In this document: one piece after another, positions 34,760-45,453 of the stretch | How positions within the stretch are numbered: position 1 is the first letter of the stretch | Layout of the letters: each line of letters starts with the position of its first letter | Assembly (NCBI RefSeq): GCF_050908995.1 | Contig: NC_135129.1 | Span: 1,736,001 to 1,800,000, forward strand | DNA length: 64,000 nucleotides | Direction: 5' to 3' | From: Andrena cerasifolii | Lineage: Eukaryota > Arthropoda > Insecta > Hymenoptera > Andrenidae | Position numbers and translations under genes: made by a program | The notes under the pieces: model-generated | Database searches by the model: none | What the model was told of the DNA's origin: nothing | What the model saw: the letters and a program-made list of their open reading frames with translations, nothing else

Positions 34760-35300
34760 CCTCTTTCATACCAAACAACTTTTATTCGAAAATTTTTCGC
34801 GTCCATAGTCCCGGAAATATTCAAGGTGATAATTCTTATTGGCCCACGTTGTATTTCAGCAAATTTCAGGGCTATTTTCGTCCTCTGTTGATTTGTGAAT
34901 TAAATAAGCTTTTTTCTCGTATACAGGTGTCGTATTGAATAGCGAATTAATAACTTTGTTCCTTTTACAACGAAAATTGTCTTTTGTCACGAGACGCATG
35001 GCGTTGTGACGCTTACAGACAGACCTAATTCTTCGCGCGCACCACCTACCGCTCGGACGCTTAGTATTTTGGCGCCCAATTCAATAAGTAAAATAAAACA
35101 AGAACTGCAATCTCTGACACCCTCTAAACAGGCATGTTGCTCGTGCCGAATATTTTTTAAAGAAACACTAAATACCTAAGTCTCTCCAAAATAAATAATT
35201 GTCACTTCAGAAATGTCCCTTGTGAGTGTATGTTCGGTTGGAACATCGTTTAATTTCAAAGTATGCAGCTGGCTTAAAAGAACAGCTTTCTTCTTTTCAG
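34760..35300. other. Non-coding stretch
   Basis: AT-rich, nothing recognised. Confidence 0.4.
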
Positions 35301-35673
35301 GAGTAGCTTGCACTGAAGGCAGTTGTGTGCCTTGGAAAATTGATTTTATCCACAGATTATTGCCAACAGAGTGGAAGTGTCCATATGTTCTTAATAATTA
35401 CATTTATAATTTCTCATATTGAGGGAATCATTATGCCACGATGACTTTACTAAAATTCACAAATTCTTTGTTCCTGACCAGTTGAGGAGTAGCTTGCACT
35501 GAAGGCAGTTGTGTGCTTTGGAAAATTGATTTTTATCAGCAGATTATTGCCAACAGAGTAGAAGTGTCCATATGTTCTTAATAATTACATTTATAATTTC
35601 TCATATTGAGGGAATCATTATGCCACGATGACTTTACTAAAATTCACAAATTCTTTGTCCCTGACCAGTTGAA
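35301..35673. repeat. Recent 186-bp tandem duplication
   Basis: The segment from GAGTAGCTTGCACTGAAGGC to CTGACCAGTTGA is present twice in a row (starts at 35301 and 35487), with only about five differences. A pyrimidine run plus AG (TTCTTCTTTTCAG) precedes the first copy, but no convincing exon follows. Confidence 0.95.
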
Positions 35674-36868
35674 TTAGTATTTCCCTGCTGTCCCTAGAAT
35701 ATCCTTTCATGCCTTTAAAATTAAAACGACTGTTTACGCGTTCTCTATCTGCTGGCCCACATAGCGCAGAGACGCCGCAGCTTCCTCGCATTGCTCCAAC
35801 TAACAGACAAAAGGTACACGGCTAATCGATTTATTCTTATCAAATTGCATATTCCAGGAGCAAGAAAGCGAAGCACGATTGTCACTTGAAGCTCCTTTCA
35901 GCAGGTAGATTCACGCACACAGATCGCTGTCACAAGTTCCACTGGAACCGTCATTGTGATGCCTCGACAATAATTGATCTCGCCCAAAGGCAAGCTCGGC
36001 AAAGTTAGCTTGGGTGTACGGAGCTTCAAAGGTCATTGTGTTTGCTCCAATTATCCATTGCCCTTCGCGGGCGAATCAACGGATAATAAAGCGTAGGAAA
36101 AGTTGAGGCGAATTCCCGATTCATTCGGCAGTGTACTTAATTCGAGGAGGGAGCTTGGGAAGGGGGCCACGATACGCGCTCGTGTTGCACGCTTTGAGAA
36201 GAAGTCTACTCGCTTGCTGGGAGCCGAAGTAACACGGTGGGAAACTGAGAAGGCAGTTGTCGTTCCTCTTGTCGCATTTGTCAGCGGATCGAAGAAAAGA
36301 GGGAATTCGAATTAGCTTCGGCCCTTTTCAGGAGGATCCTCGATTGCGCGAAGGCGGGCACGGTTTAACTGATGCCAAAGACTTAATTATGAAGCAGCCC
36401 GCTTCAGAGAAAGGAGGTCTTTCTGTGGAGTTTGGAGAAATAATTAAGGAGGACTGAAGTGTTCGATGAAATACAGCGCCGCTGGTAAACTAAATACATA
36501 AGTAAGTAAGGTAGGTAATGCTACTTAATTCACTTTATTTATGAACAGTTTGTTTAAATGTTTCGTTACTCTTGTGGTTTATAGCTCCGCAAGTATGGGG
36601 AAATTTTGCGATGCTAAGATTCCTAAGACTAAATGAGACAAACTGGCGCCCGAGGATTTTTAAAATATCTGCACGTAAAGAAATCAATACTAGTTACCGT
36701 GTTTACCAAACGGTTTAATGTTGAGCAGACTTCGCTAATAATGTAACACAAATATGTGATAAATAATACCAGAATGGATTATATAGTTATTTCCCAAAGT
36801 TAAAGGCAGCGACAAGCATTAGATTTATGATACGAATTTTCTGCACCCTTTTTGAAGTTATAATTTCT
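35674..36868. other. Non-coding stretch, moderately GC-rich in the middle
   Basis: No supported exon, RNA or repeat. The frame at 36103-36315 has no recognised motif. Confidence 0.35.
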
Positions 36869-38127
36869 GCACGTGGCAATAAGTTTGGAACCAACCGCAA
36901 TTATATGAAACTAATGAGAAATACCAATATTTTATACTTATAAAATACAACGCTACACATATGAAACGCATGGTAATGTTAAAATGGTCTATTTTAAAAT
37001 AAAAACACCAAAAATAATTGAGAATTTCATTTATTATGTAATAAATAATATAGGTGAAACAAAATGTTGCTTGGAAATAAGTATGGAACATTATGAATTT
37101 GCAAAGAAATTAACAATAATTTATTTAATATTTATATTACCTGGGTAATAAACCAACTTTTGAAAAAAAACGGTTTTCGAATTCTACTATTCCCCAAAAC
37201 CGGTTAAATCGGTTTTAGAATTTTCACCAAAAAATATAATTAAAATAGAAAATAAATATTTGTACTTATGTATTTGAAAATTTTCAGCTTTTTTTAATAT
37301 TATGAAATTACAAAAATATATATCGAAATGAAACATACCCTATCTATACAAAACCAAATGAAAATAAAACTAAAATAACTAAAATCTGTACAAAATATGA
37401 ATTACCTACTTATAAATCTTTATTTCATTTAATATTTTTCTTCTGAAAATATGAACTCATAAAAATTAGTTTTACAGTAAACTGTTACCTACTTCAATAT
37501 GCTTTGTGAGCAGGGCGATTTCTAGTAAGAAGTTAACATTTTTAATTAAATAATCAATTCATTTTGACATATTAATTATAGTACATGAAACCAGGTTTTT
37601 AAATTTAAAACCCGGTTTTCAAGTTTTACAAATTTATAAAAAAAAAACGGGTTTTAAATCCGATGTTTAAACACCGACAAACCCTAGTTATGGCATCGAT
37701 GTAATCAAGTTTTCATACTGCGATGATAAAATTTGTTTCCATGGCAGCTTAACGATTTGGATTTCAGGAAAAGTGTATTGAAAAGAGAATAATCAGATGA
37801 AAACCATAAAATAACTAGCTAATATGCATGTACAAATGTCAGAAAATACTAGGTAATGTAAATATTGAATAAATTATTGTTAATTTCTTTGCAAATTCAT
37901 AATATTCCATACTTATTTCCAAGCAACAGTTTGTTTCTTCTATATATTTTATTACATAATAAACGAAATTCTTAAATATTTTTGGTGTTTTTTACTTTAA
38001 AATAGACCAATTTAACATTACCACGCGTTTCATACGTGTACCGTTGCATTTTAAATCTACAAAATATTGGTATTTTTCTTTAGTCTCGTATCTTTGCGTT
38101 TGGTTGCAAAGTTATGGCCAAGGGTTA
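36869..38127. mobile_element. Element with about 260-bp inverted arms
   Basis: The left arm (to 37142) and right arm (37853-38127) pair through GAAATACCAATATTTT, ATGAAACGCATGGTAATGTT, TTGCTTGGAAATAAGTATGG and TTTGCAAAGAAATTAACAATAATT words, at about 80-85% identity. The outermost part resembles a mariner-type 'AAGTTTGGAACCA' end, but no clean TA duplication was seen. The 710-bp centre contains AAACCGGTTAAATCGGTTTT and AAACCCGGTTTT words and may hold a decayed hAT-like insertion ending in ACCCTAG near 37687. Confidence 0.7.
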
Positions 38128-39621
38128 TGCATACAGTCAGTAAAATTCCAATTAATGCGTCAAAGACTTGGAGTCCTGAGACCATAAAAACATCAGAGTA
38201 GTTACGAACTTGCACTCTGTGATTTTTAGCTGGTTTTCCAAAACTGCCAACAAATTGAAAACTTCTTCGTCCCTGACTCCTAGTAACAACCCCCCTAGGA
38301 GCATTCTAAATTTTCGTTCGTATTAAATTAGTGTTGAACTACTGTTAAACTTAAACAATGCATCTTTCTTGACAACGTCACTTCAGTTAAACTCATTCCT
38401 TCTTCCCCCCTATCGTTGTAAATAATATGGGAGATTAATGCGAACTTGAGGATGAATAAAAACCCAAAATAGGCAGGGGTAGATTTGGAGATTTGGCGCC
38501 CCTAGGCTAACAAGCGTCTACTGCCCTTTCTGTGAAATATCATCAAATATTTTAATCTGTGAGAGTTGAGACAATTTTAAAATTAATTCAATATGCCAAC
38601 TGACATATGAGTTATTGCTACTTTGCTACATAAGAAACAGTGAATTGTGTTAAAAATTCTCTCAAGCCACTGTGTTTAAAGATCACCCGGTCAAAACAGC
38701 CAAAAATTATTTATTTCTATTAAATTATGTGTCATATTTTATTTGCATATTAAGCAAATGGGTATACAGGTTACCGCCCCAAAATTTGTCGCCCCAGGCT
38801 GCAGCCTACTTAGCCTATCTACTTAGTTGTAATGTAAACAAAGAACCAAATTTTTCTTGTTTCCAGTTGCACACATTTCAGAACCTTAAGTTCAATCATA
38901 TCAGCATCCTAAAATGTTCATACCCTTCTGCCTTTATTTCGACATCCTATATTAAATCAAAAGCCCAACATCGTTTACAAGTGACACAATTACAAAATTG
39001 CCTAAGACACCCCGGGAAAAAGTAAGAAACACAGTGGAACTAGAGCACAGTGAAATATGCCGACATGATTGTCCGCATAAATCTGCTGAGAGCGTGCCGC
39101 TCTTTTTCCCCATCGGCGATATTTTCGGCAAGTTGGCAATTCATTCAGTTTACTGTGAAAAGGAAACAGCATACCTGGCACTCGCAAAAAGTAATATTTC
39201 ACCGGCCGGGAAGGGCCGCGTAAGGCCAATATCACCGTACAACGTTGGTGACAGCGTGCGTTTCAAAAGCGGATTAGTTCCGACATTGTATTTACAGGTG
39301 GTCGCGAAGTGAACGGCTTAGTTGCGAGATTGGTCGTGCGCCAGGCCGCGAGGCATCATAACTCGCGGTATCCGTCGAGTTCAGCCGCTTTTAAAATTCC
39401 CGCGCGACGGCTTCCCGCGGTGATTGACGCGCTGGAAACGGCCCTACTCAGAACAGACGTAGACGCGGACCTAGGGGAATGTTACTCGTTATTTTCGGTG
39501 GCTTTGAGTTATTATTTAAGCATTTTAGCGTGGTGTCTTCTAAAGCTACCGGGGGACGTTCTCAGTGGCACCTCAAGGCACCTCATTAAATGATCGAACA
39601 ACTTTCAATTGGAGTTTCTTA
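38128..39621. other. Non-coding stretch
   Basis: No supported exon or RNA. GCGCCCCTAGGC (38500) and GTCGCCCCAGGCTGCAGCC (38790) are similar words in the same region but do not define an element. Confidence 0.35.
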
Positions 39622-39767
39622 TGCTTAGTTTACACCTGACGAGCACTCGCCCAGTCTGAACGCATATTCTAGTACTCGGCCGAGTACTCCGGCGGGGAAG
39701 ATTTTCACTCGGCCGAGTAGCAGACCAATAACTCGGCTGAGTCACTCCTCAGGTCTAAACCCAGCTT
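39622..39767. mobile_element. Short palindromic MITE, about 145 bp
   Basis: GCTTAGTTTACACCTGA on the left pairs with TCAGGTCTAAACCCAGC on the right. The self-complementary word ACTCGGCCGAGT occurs twice exactly and once with one change (ACTCGGCTGAGT). No clear target duplication. Confidence 0.65.
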
Positions 39768-39875
39768 AAATCTTATTCTTTGCTGTTCTTGGACTGGTCG
39801 TTTCTGAGAGTTAAAACGTAAATTGATGTTCTTCTATTGTAGGAATAGGTTTCGTAATTCCTATATGTTTGGGAC

Positions 39876-40746
39876 TAGAGGTGTGCGGGTACCCGACTCA
39901 TAGACATATGTAGACGGAGCAGAAGCTGGGACTATCGGCGAGGGGACCGGTAGGCTTGGAGGGGAAAAGGCAGAGGTCAGATACAAGCACGTCGGGTTAG
40001 CTTCGGAAGCATTCGGCATGTATATCCACTGCGTTACCCGATTTGCCTGCATCGCTCCCCTTACCGCGAATCTTATACCCCCCTCAGCTTACGCTCCGTC
40101 TATATATGTCTATGACCCGACTTTTCGGGCTCGGGTCGGGTCGGGTAAAGTCGGGCGGGCTCGGACGGGGGCCCGGGACAGACGGGCCCACGGGTAGTCC
40201 GACTGTGTCGTGTAGCCCGATTACTTCGGGTAGCTCGATTATTTCGGGTAATGCGGTGTTTGATAAGTTGATACACGTATTCAGCTTTTTTAAACTACCG
40301 AGTACTTGACAAGCATGTACAAAATCTTTACCTATATGAAACTTCAGAATAAGATAATTTTCACGTGAAAAAATAATGCTTCTAACGGGTTTATTCAAAA
40401 TGAACTTCATTTGATACAACCTGTATATTAATTTTGTATAAGGTGCATAAGTTAAATTTTTACTTAAGGAGGATTCTCACGTAACAGCCCCCAACATTTT
40501 TAATAAATCCGTTAGAAGCATTATTTTTTCACGTGAAAATTATCGTATTCTGAAGATTCGTATAGGTAAAGATTTTTCACATGCTTGTCGAGTAGCATAC
40601 ATTACCCGAAATAATCGAGCTACCCGACACAGTCGGACTACCCGTGGGCCCGTCTGTCCCGGGCCCCCGTCCGAGCCCGCCCGACTTTACCCGACCCGAC
40701 CCGACCGCTCGGGTACCCGACACGGTCGATTACCCGCACATCCCTA
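39876..40746. mobile_element. hAT-superfamily MITE 2, palindromic, with an insertion
   Basis: The left end TAGAGGTGTGCGGGTACCCGA pairs with the right end TACCCGCACATCCCTA. The flanks TTTGGGAC (39868-39875) and TTCGGGAC (40747-40754) are an 8-bp duplication with one change. The arms are long and GC-rich, built from CGGGT/ACCCG words (CCCGGGACAGACGGGCCCAC pairs with its complement at 40640-40665), then AT-rich (AATAATGCTTCTAACGGGTT and complement). Element F (39898-40115) sits near the left end. The centre near 40466 carries a solo end of TTAA family T3. Confidence 0.9.
39898..40115 (-). mobile_element. Small TIR element F, copy 2
   Basis: TCATAGACATATGTAGACGG at the left and its complement CCGTCTATATATGTCTATGA at the right, flanked by the 6-bp duplication CCCGAC (39892-39897, 40116-40121). 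It is an inverted copy of 14435-14653, about 90% identical and 218 against 219 bp long. The target is again a CCCG-type word inside a GC-rich palindromic element. Confidence 0.92.
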
Positions 40747-40751
40747 TTCGG

Positions 40752-40903
40752 GACCCAAAGAAAAAGGACCTCGAGCGATGGGACTCGAACCTACGATCTT
40801 CGGGTCCTCCGCGCTACTGACCAGCCGCTTTACCAATGTCACCAAAGCCGACCCTCCGGTGTCTCTTATTCCGGGCTCCCTCTTATGGAGGTTCCTGATC
40901 CCA
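40752..40903 (-). mobile_element. tRNA-derived SINE, copy 2
   Basis: On the minus strand: the leader TGGGATCAGGAACCTCC, AAGAGGG, GCCCGGA and GTCGGC shared with the copy at 10272-10424, then a tRNA-like part with a GACATTGGTAAAGCGGC box A-like word and a perfect box B GGTTCGAGTCC (40781-40791), followed by a TTTTTCTTT run. The hAT MITE 2 target duplication overlaps its 3' end, so the MITE inserted into or beside the SINE. Confidence 0.7.
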
Positions 40904-40950
40904 CACGATTATATTCGTTAAATTTCGGGAAGAAGAAAGTTTAAAGGGAC

Positions 40951-41041
40951 TACCCTAGTAGCATTTCTGGTTGGCTCACAGTATTCCCAAGTTGGGAATT
41001 AGTTGGCCATCAAAATGCCAACAATAAATGCTACTAGGGTA
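40951..41041. mobile_element. 91-bp palindromic mini-element
   Basis: TACCCTAGTAGCATTTCTGGTTGGC on the left pairs with its near-exact complement GCCAACAATAAATGCTACTAGGGTA at the right, around a short centre. It is probably the smallest kind of fold-back MITE. Confidence 0.75.
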
Positions 41042-41601
41042 AATAGTCAAATCTCTCGAAAATCAAGTAGTTATTGCGAATTAATTACAAGGAAATGAAG
41101 GCAAGCACAGACGTTTCCTCTCGTACAATGTTTATTACTATAGCGTAGAGTAGACAAATATTTTTGTTTTATAGGTATCTATTTTACAAATGGCGCCACG
41201 CGAGATTTATTATACAGTGTTTTAGAGAAAGTGACTCTGGTTTTGCACTGATATTAGGTAAGCTTAAAAATAATTAAGATACAAGGTTTCCTTGGGATAT
41301 GTTTTTCCTAGAAATTGTAATTTGGGCGTGAACCTCGGAAAGAAGAATTGAACTAAAATTATTAAAATAGCAACTAGGAGAAGACGATTCTTACGATAAA
41401 TATCGATTTTCGGAGTGCCTTTTTTATCTCGGAAACTAGCGTTTATATACTTTAATGTTGAGGTTCAGTACAGAAAGGAATATTTTTGAACATGTAACAA
41501 TTTCAAGGCGAGATGAACCCCCGTTTTTTTTTTTTGCATCACTGCGAAGAAAAAATATCTACACATTACACGACTGTAGCGCCGTTATAAACATGTAGCT
41601 A
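41042..41601. other. Non-coding stretch
   Basis: Nothing recognised. Confidence 0.4.
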
Positions 41602-42475
41602 CACTCAGCTCAAGCGATTGTGGCCAATCGAGATTCGATTGTGGGACAGCTTACCACGGTTGGCTTTTTTTCATCGCTAACATTCTACAGTATTTCATGA
41701 ACATGGTGAGGGCACTGCCAAGCCACAGCTTCCCGTCTAGAACACTTCTATTTCATGCTGAAACCCCACTGTGGCGCCATCTGCCTATGAGACACGTTCG
41801 CGCAGTGCTGCCACAAAATTTTATTTTCATTGCTTCGGTTATGTTTATTTTCCCGTTGTTAGCATAAAATAACGGATAGTAGATTTTTAAATAAATGCGT
41901 ATTTCTTTGCTCTACACATTTCCACTAATAATGAGCGTCTTAGATTTTAATCTATGAAGACTGCTACGAATAAAATACCACAAGACTTTATTCGTCTCAG
42001 TATTCTGGTTTCCTAACCCTTGCCATCTCTACGAAATAGATAACATTCGTTTCCATTCTTTCCCTTATTACCCAACCATCCCGGTTTAGTTGTTTGTGCC
42101 TTCCATTATAAATCCGTTGATTGATTTACTTTGAACATTACAAGTTTGTCGTGTACAGTGTCAAAATTATTATGATTTTTCTTGAAGTTCATTGCAATAA
42201 AAGTCATTTGACATTTATTCTTGGTATCGTTTACGCTACAGCATCGCGAACAGAGCAGATGGCGCAGATTTATATAATTATGACAATCATAGGCAGATGG
42301 CGCCACAGTGGTATTTCAACATGAATTAGAAGAGTTCTAGACGGGAACCTGTGGCTTGGCAGTGCCCTCACCATGTTCATGAAATACTGTAGAATGATAG
42401 CGATGAGAAAAAGCCAACCGTGTTAAGCTGTCCCACAATCGAATCTCGATCGGCCACAATCGTTGGAGCTGAGTG
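41602..42475. mobile_element. mariner/Tc1-type MITE with about 210-bp inverted ends
   Basis: TA (41600-41601) is followed by CACTCAGCTCAAGCGATTGTGG, and the right end is its complement followed by TA (42476-42477). Pairing continues for about 210 bp (CCCACAATCGAATCTCGAT, CATGGTGAGGGCACTGCC, GGCGCCATCTGCCTATGA words). The centre (about 41830-42240) is AT-rich without a coding relic. The TA duplication places it with Tc1/mariner or pogo relatives. Confidence 0.85.
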
Positions 42476-43199
42476 TACATATAATAAAAAATTTCTTTAT
42501 ACAGTTTATAATATTAATAAACATTACCCAAAAGTACTAGTCACAATTTGTATTCACTTCCCTGTAATTAATTCCCCCAAAAAGTCACATTTTTATCAAA
42601 TCTGACTGCCTACTTATTGTTTGTCCCCTTAAGTAATCATTTGTGATGATTTTAACAATGTCTCGTAACATTCGTGTTGCTCAGAAGGAAACATATTTTT
42701 AAATAGGTACCTATAAGTTTTAGGTAAAATTAAGTAGAAGAGATACTCAAACTATGAATTGAGTTCGATATCGTTCTGTCAACTTTTATAGATAAATCGC
42801 TTTATTTAATCAAAATAATTGAGGATTAACGTTATTTTAAAAAGCTTTTACCAAGTTTCGTTTTAATCGCTGGTACATTGCACTATTAATAGAATTTAAT
42901 TACAACCTTGTGGAACGTAGCTAAAATTCCCCATTAGCAGTCAAAAATGGTCGCAAAATACAAAATTCACCACGTGCAGACTTAACTCAATTACTCTCAT
43001 AAAACCACTTTTAATAAATCCGATACACATTTCTCGATGCACTTTGAAGTACCTATATACGTATAAATCGAGCACAGATTTTGCGAGCCGTGATATTTTT
43101 TTCCAAAACTAAATTACATTCAAGGCATTACAAGATTAATTGAAATGAAGAAGTACGTATGTGATTTTCTATTATACGTTTTTCTGTGGAAAAACTCAC
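42476..43199. other. Non-coding stretch, probably intron of the gene at 43200
   Basis: AT-rich. On the minus strand it lies directly downstream of the splice donor at 43199, so it is the start of that gene's intron if the exon is real. Confidence 0.45.
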
Positions 43200-43291
43200 C
43201 GAAAATATCGTTCGGATAAATCAGGAGAGCTATTAACACCATTAGAAGCGCTTTTTGCCGATCCACCATTTTGTCACAGTCACCGATCCAC
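43200..43291 (-). CDS. First coding exon of an unidentified secreted or membrane protein gene
   Basis: On the minus strand a pyrimidine-rich tract ending TACTGTTCCAG precedes 43291, giving a 3' splice site. After 22 nt of 5' leader an ATG at 43269 opens 23 codons plus one base. The peptide starts MVDRQK, continues ALLMVLIALLIYP and ends NDIF, a basic start, a hydrophobic core and polar residues, as in a signal peptide. It ends at a strong donor G|GTGAGT (43199-43194). Start ATG, signal-like core and both splice sites together are unlikely by chance. The neighbours are non-coding for many kilobases, so flanking introns are long, which is common in insect neuronal and adhesion genes, but the family cannot be named from 23 residues. 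The next exon lies outside the window or was not recognised. A fortuitous open stretch remains possible. Confidence 0.6.
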
Positions 43292-44289
43292 CTGGAACAG
43301 TAGAAAATAGTTCAATTAAACACGTGGAAGAAGCAACCGTAATAATTGAACCTGAACAATTAATTCATCATCTGTTCATTAACTAACGAACGGAACTTTT
43401 AATTGCACGCATTCCAATTCTTATTACTATGTATATTTAAAATGCTTTATCTTTGTCACACGCGACATAGCATTCTTGTGAATTCAAATTCCTTCGAAAT
43501 ACAAGAAGGTATTCAGAAATTGATTTCGACAGTAACTAAGTAATTACACGTAGCGCGACTGGTTGTTTGTCTTTTCAATCACATTCGAATTCAGTCAAAT
43601 TTTCCAATTTACTGGCCGCGAAGTGTCCCGCAGTATTCATTAATCAGTAGCAGGCCAGCAGATGTATCAGAGGAAATCAAACAGCATGACAAATTCTGAT
43701 TAAACGCGAAATATCGGCGGAGAATCTGCTGCCAGCACGAATTCAATTCCGATTCGTTTCGAAAAGAGCTCGGATGAAAATAAAATAAAAAAAAAATCGT
43801 AGCAATCGTAATGTGGTTGGATTCGACTGGACGGAACCGGGAACCCGAAGGAAACTTTAAACCGAATCGAAAGAGCAACCCACTGGAAAGGATTACCTTG
43901 AAAAGGTATAGGTAGCGATGGGTTATTATTCTTCATTAGTTTCTTAGGGGAATAGGGAAACTCGGGTCTTCAGCCACCGATCGATGAAATATTGATTATA
44001 ACCATTACTGTCAATTTAAACGAGTCACCTATTATCCTTTGAACATCTTAATGCCACAACTACATGACGAGCAAAATGTAAAAGAATTACCTACACGCAC
44101 TCACGAGCTTTCTTCTCTGTTGAGCAGAGCTCTTTATGCAGGTTAATAAAAGAAATCACGTGTTTGAAAGTAAATGAAAACAGTAATACTGTACTTTATT
44201 ATAGTACTCGATATGAACAAATAAACCACTTCACTTCTAATTTGTAGGTACTTATGATCGGTACGCAACACCAATCTTTCTTACAGCTA
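43292..44289. other. Non-coding stretch upstream of the exon on the minus strand
   Basis: No repeat or RNA recognised. If the exon at 43200-43291 is real this is intron sequence 5' of it. Confidence 0.4.
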
Positions 44290-44305
44290 CAGTGACTCGC
44301 ATTAA

Positions 44306-45053
44306 GGGGTTATGCCTAGTCAGGCGGTCGAAAAGAGGCGAATATTTGTGAATTTTTTTTGAAGAAGCGGAAGCATATATTTTTACAAAACTTTCTGCGT
44401 TTAAAAGAGCAACATTTAAAGAACATTTGGTAATTTTTTCGTAGAAAAATATTTACGTTTATAATAAAATAACAAGCGACATCTAAAAAGCATTTTTAAA
44501 AATTTGGTTTTGCGGTGAGCATTGCCATTCGGAACCAGATTATCTAAAATCACAAAACAAAAAAGATTTCGTTAGTATATTAATGTATCCTCAGGTTCAC
44601 GGAGAGACTTTTCCGAAATATTAAGTTGAAACAACATGGCAACTATTTAAAGTTGAAATCCTGATTTTTTCCTGCAAAAATTACGCGAAAAAATCAGGAT
44701 TTCAACTTTAAATAGCCGCCATTTTGTTTTAAATTAATATTTCGGAAAATTCACTCCGTTAACCTGAGGATACATTGATTATACTAATGAAATCTTTTTT
44801 GTTTTTTGATTTTAGATAATCTGGTTACGAATGGCAGTGCTCACCGCGAAAGCAAATTTTTAAAAATGCTTCTTGGATGTCGCTTGATATTTTATTATAA
44901 ACTTAAATATTTTTCTACGAAAAAATTACCAAATGTTCTTTAAATGTTGCTCTTTTAAACACAAAAAGTTCTGTAAAAATATACGCTTCCGCTTCTTCAA
45001 AAAAAATTCACAAATATTCGCCTATTTTCGACCGCCTGACTAGGCATAACCCC
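44306..45053. mobile_element. TTAA-target palindromic MITE, family T2, copy 1
   Basis: TTAA (44302-44305) is followed by GGGGTTATGCCTAGTCAGGC, and the right end is its complement before TTAA (45054-45057). The arms of about 360 bp pair almost throughout (CGAATATTTGTGAATTTTTT, AGAGCAACATTTAAAGAACA, GAACCAGATTATCTAAAATC or close complements). A short centre CTGATTTTTTCCTGCAAAAA separates them. Insertion at a known TTAA of the Tc1-like host proves the TTAA duplication. Confidence 0.95.
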
Positions 45054-45346
45054 TTAATATTCGTACACTTTTTAAAATCGCATAACTTTTTTAGAATTGG
45101 TCCAAACAACTTGAGTTTTTTTGAGAAGCTAGAAGGATTAGTTTGCTAACTGACGCGTTTCGTCGTTTTGAAAAAAAATGTATTTGGTTGGAATAGCGAA
45201 AAGAATAGCAAAGGTCGATTTTTAAACTTTTTTTTGTGAGCTTGTAATGAAAATTCAAAAAAAACTCGTTTGTAGATTACAGTAAGTTGTATACGTGCCT
45301 AAATTTTCATCAGAATCGGTTAACGTTGCTCCGAGCTACAAACGTT

Positions 45347-45422
45347 TAAAGATCGCAGAATAAGGTCGAGAATCGCTTAATTCCCGAAATCAGCGATTCT
45401 CGACCTTATTCTGCGATCTTTA
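45347..45422. repeat. Near-perfect hairpin, 31-bp arms
   Basis: TAAAGATCGCAGAATAAGGT continuing CGAGAATCGCT pairs exactly with AGCGATTCTCGACCTTATTC continuing TGCGATCTTTA, around a 14-base loop. It lies in the right part of the Tc1-like MITE. It could be a fold-back end or a local inverted duplication of the arm; a microRNA precursor is less likely given the transposon context. Confidence 0.9.
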
Positions 45423-45453
45423 AAAAGTGTCCGAATATTAACGCGAGCCACTG

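Larger units (their letters stand above)
44290..45453. mobile_element. Tc1-like MITE interrupted by a TTAA element
   Basis: TA-CAGTGACTCGC on the left and GCGAGCCACTG-TA on the right. The arms continue ATTAATATTCG(G/T)ACACTTTTTAAA. The left arm is split after CGCATTAA by the element 44306-45053; the uninterrupted right arm shows the original order (CGCGTTAATATTCGG). The CAGTGGCTCGC-type end and TA duplication are typical of Tc1/mariner relatives. No transposase. Confidence 0.85.

Noticed and set aside
38460..38830. hAT element with GCGCCCC words
   Set aside because: Similar words occur twice, but no terminal repeats or target duplication could be established.
45347..45422. microRNA gene
   Set aside because: The hairpin is perfect and lies in a MITE, so an inverted duplication is the simpler reading; reported only as a finding to test.
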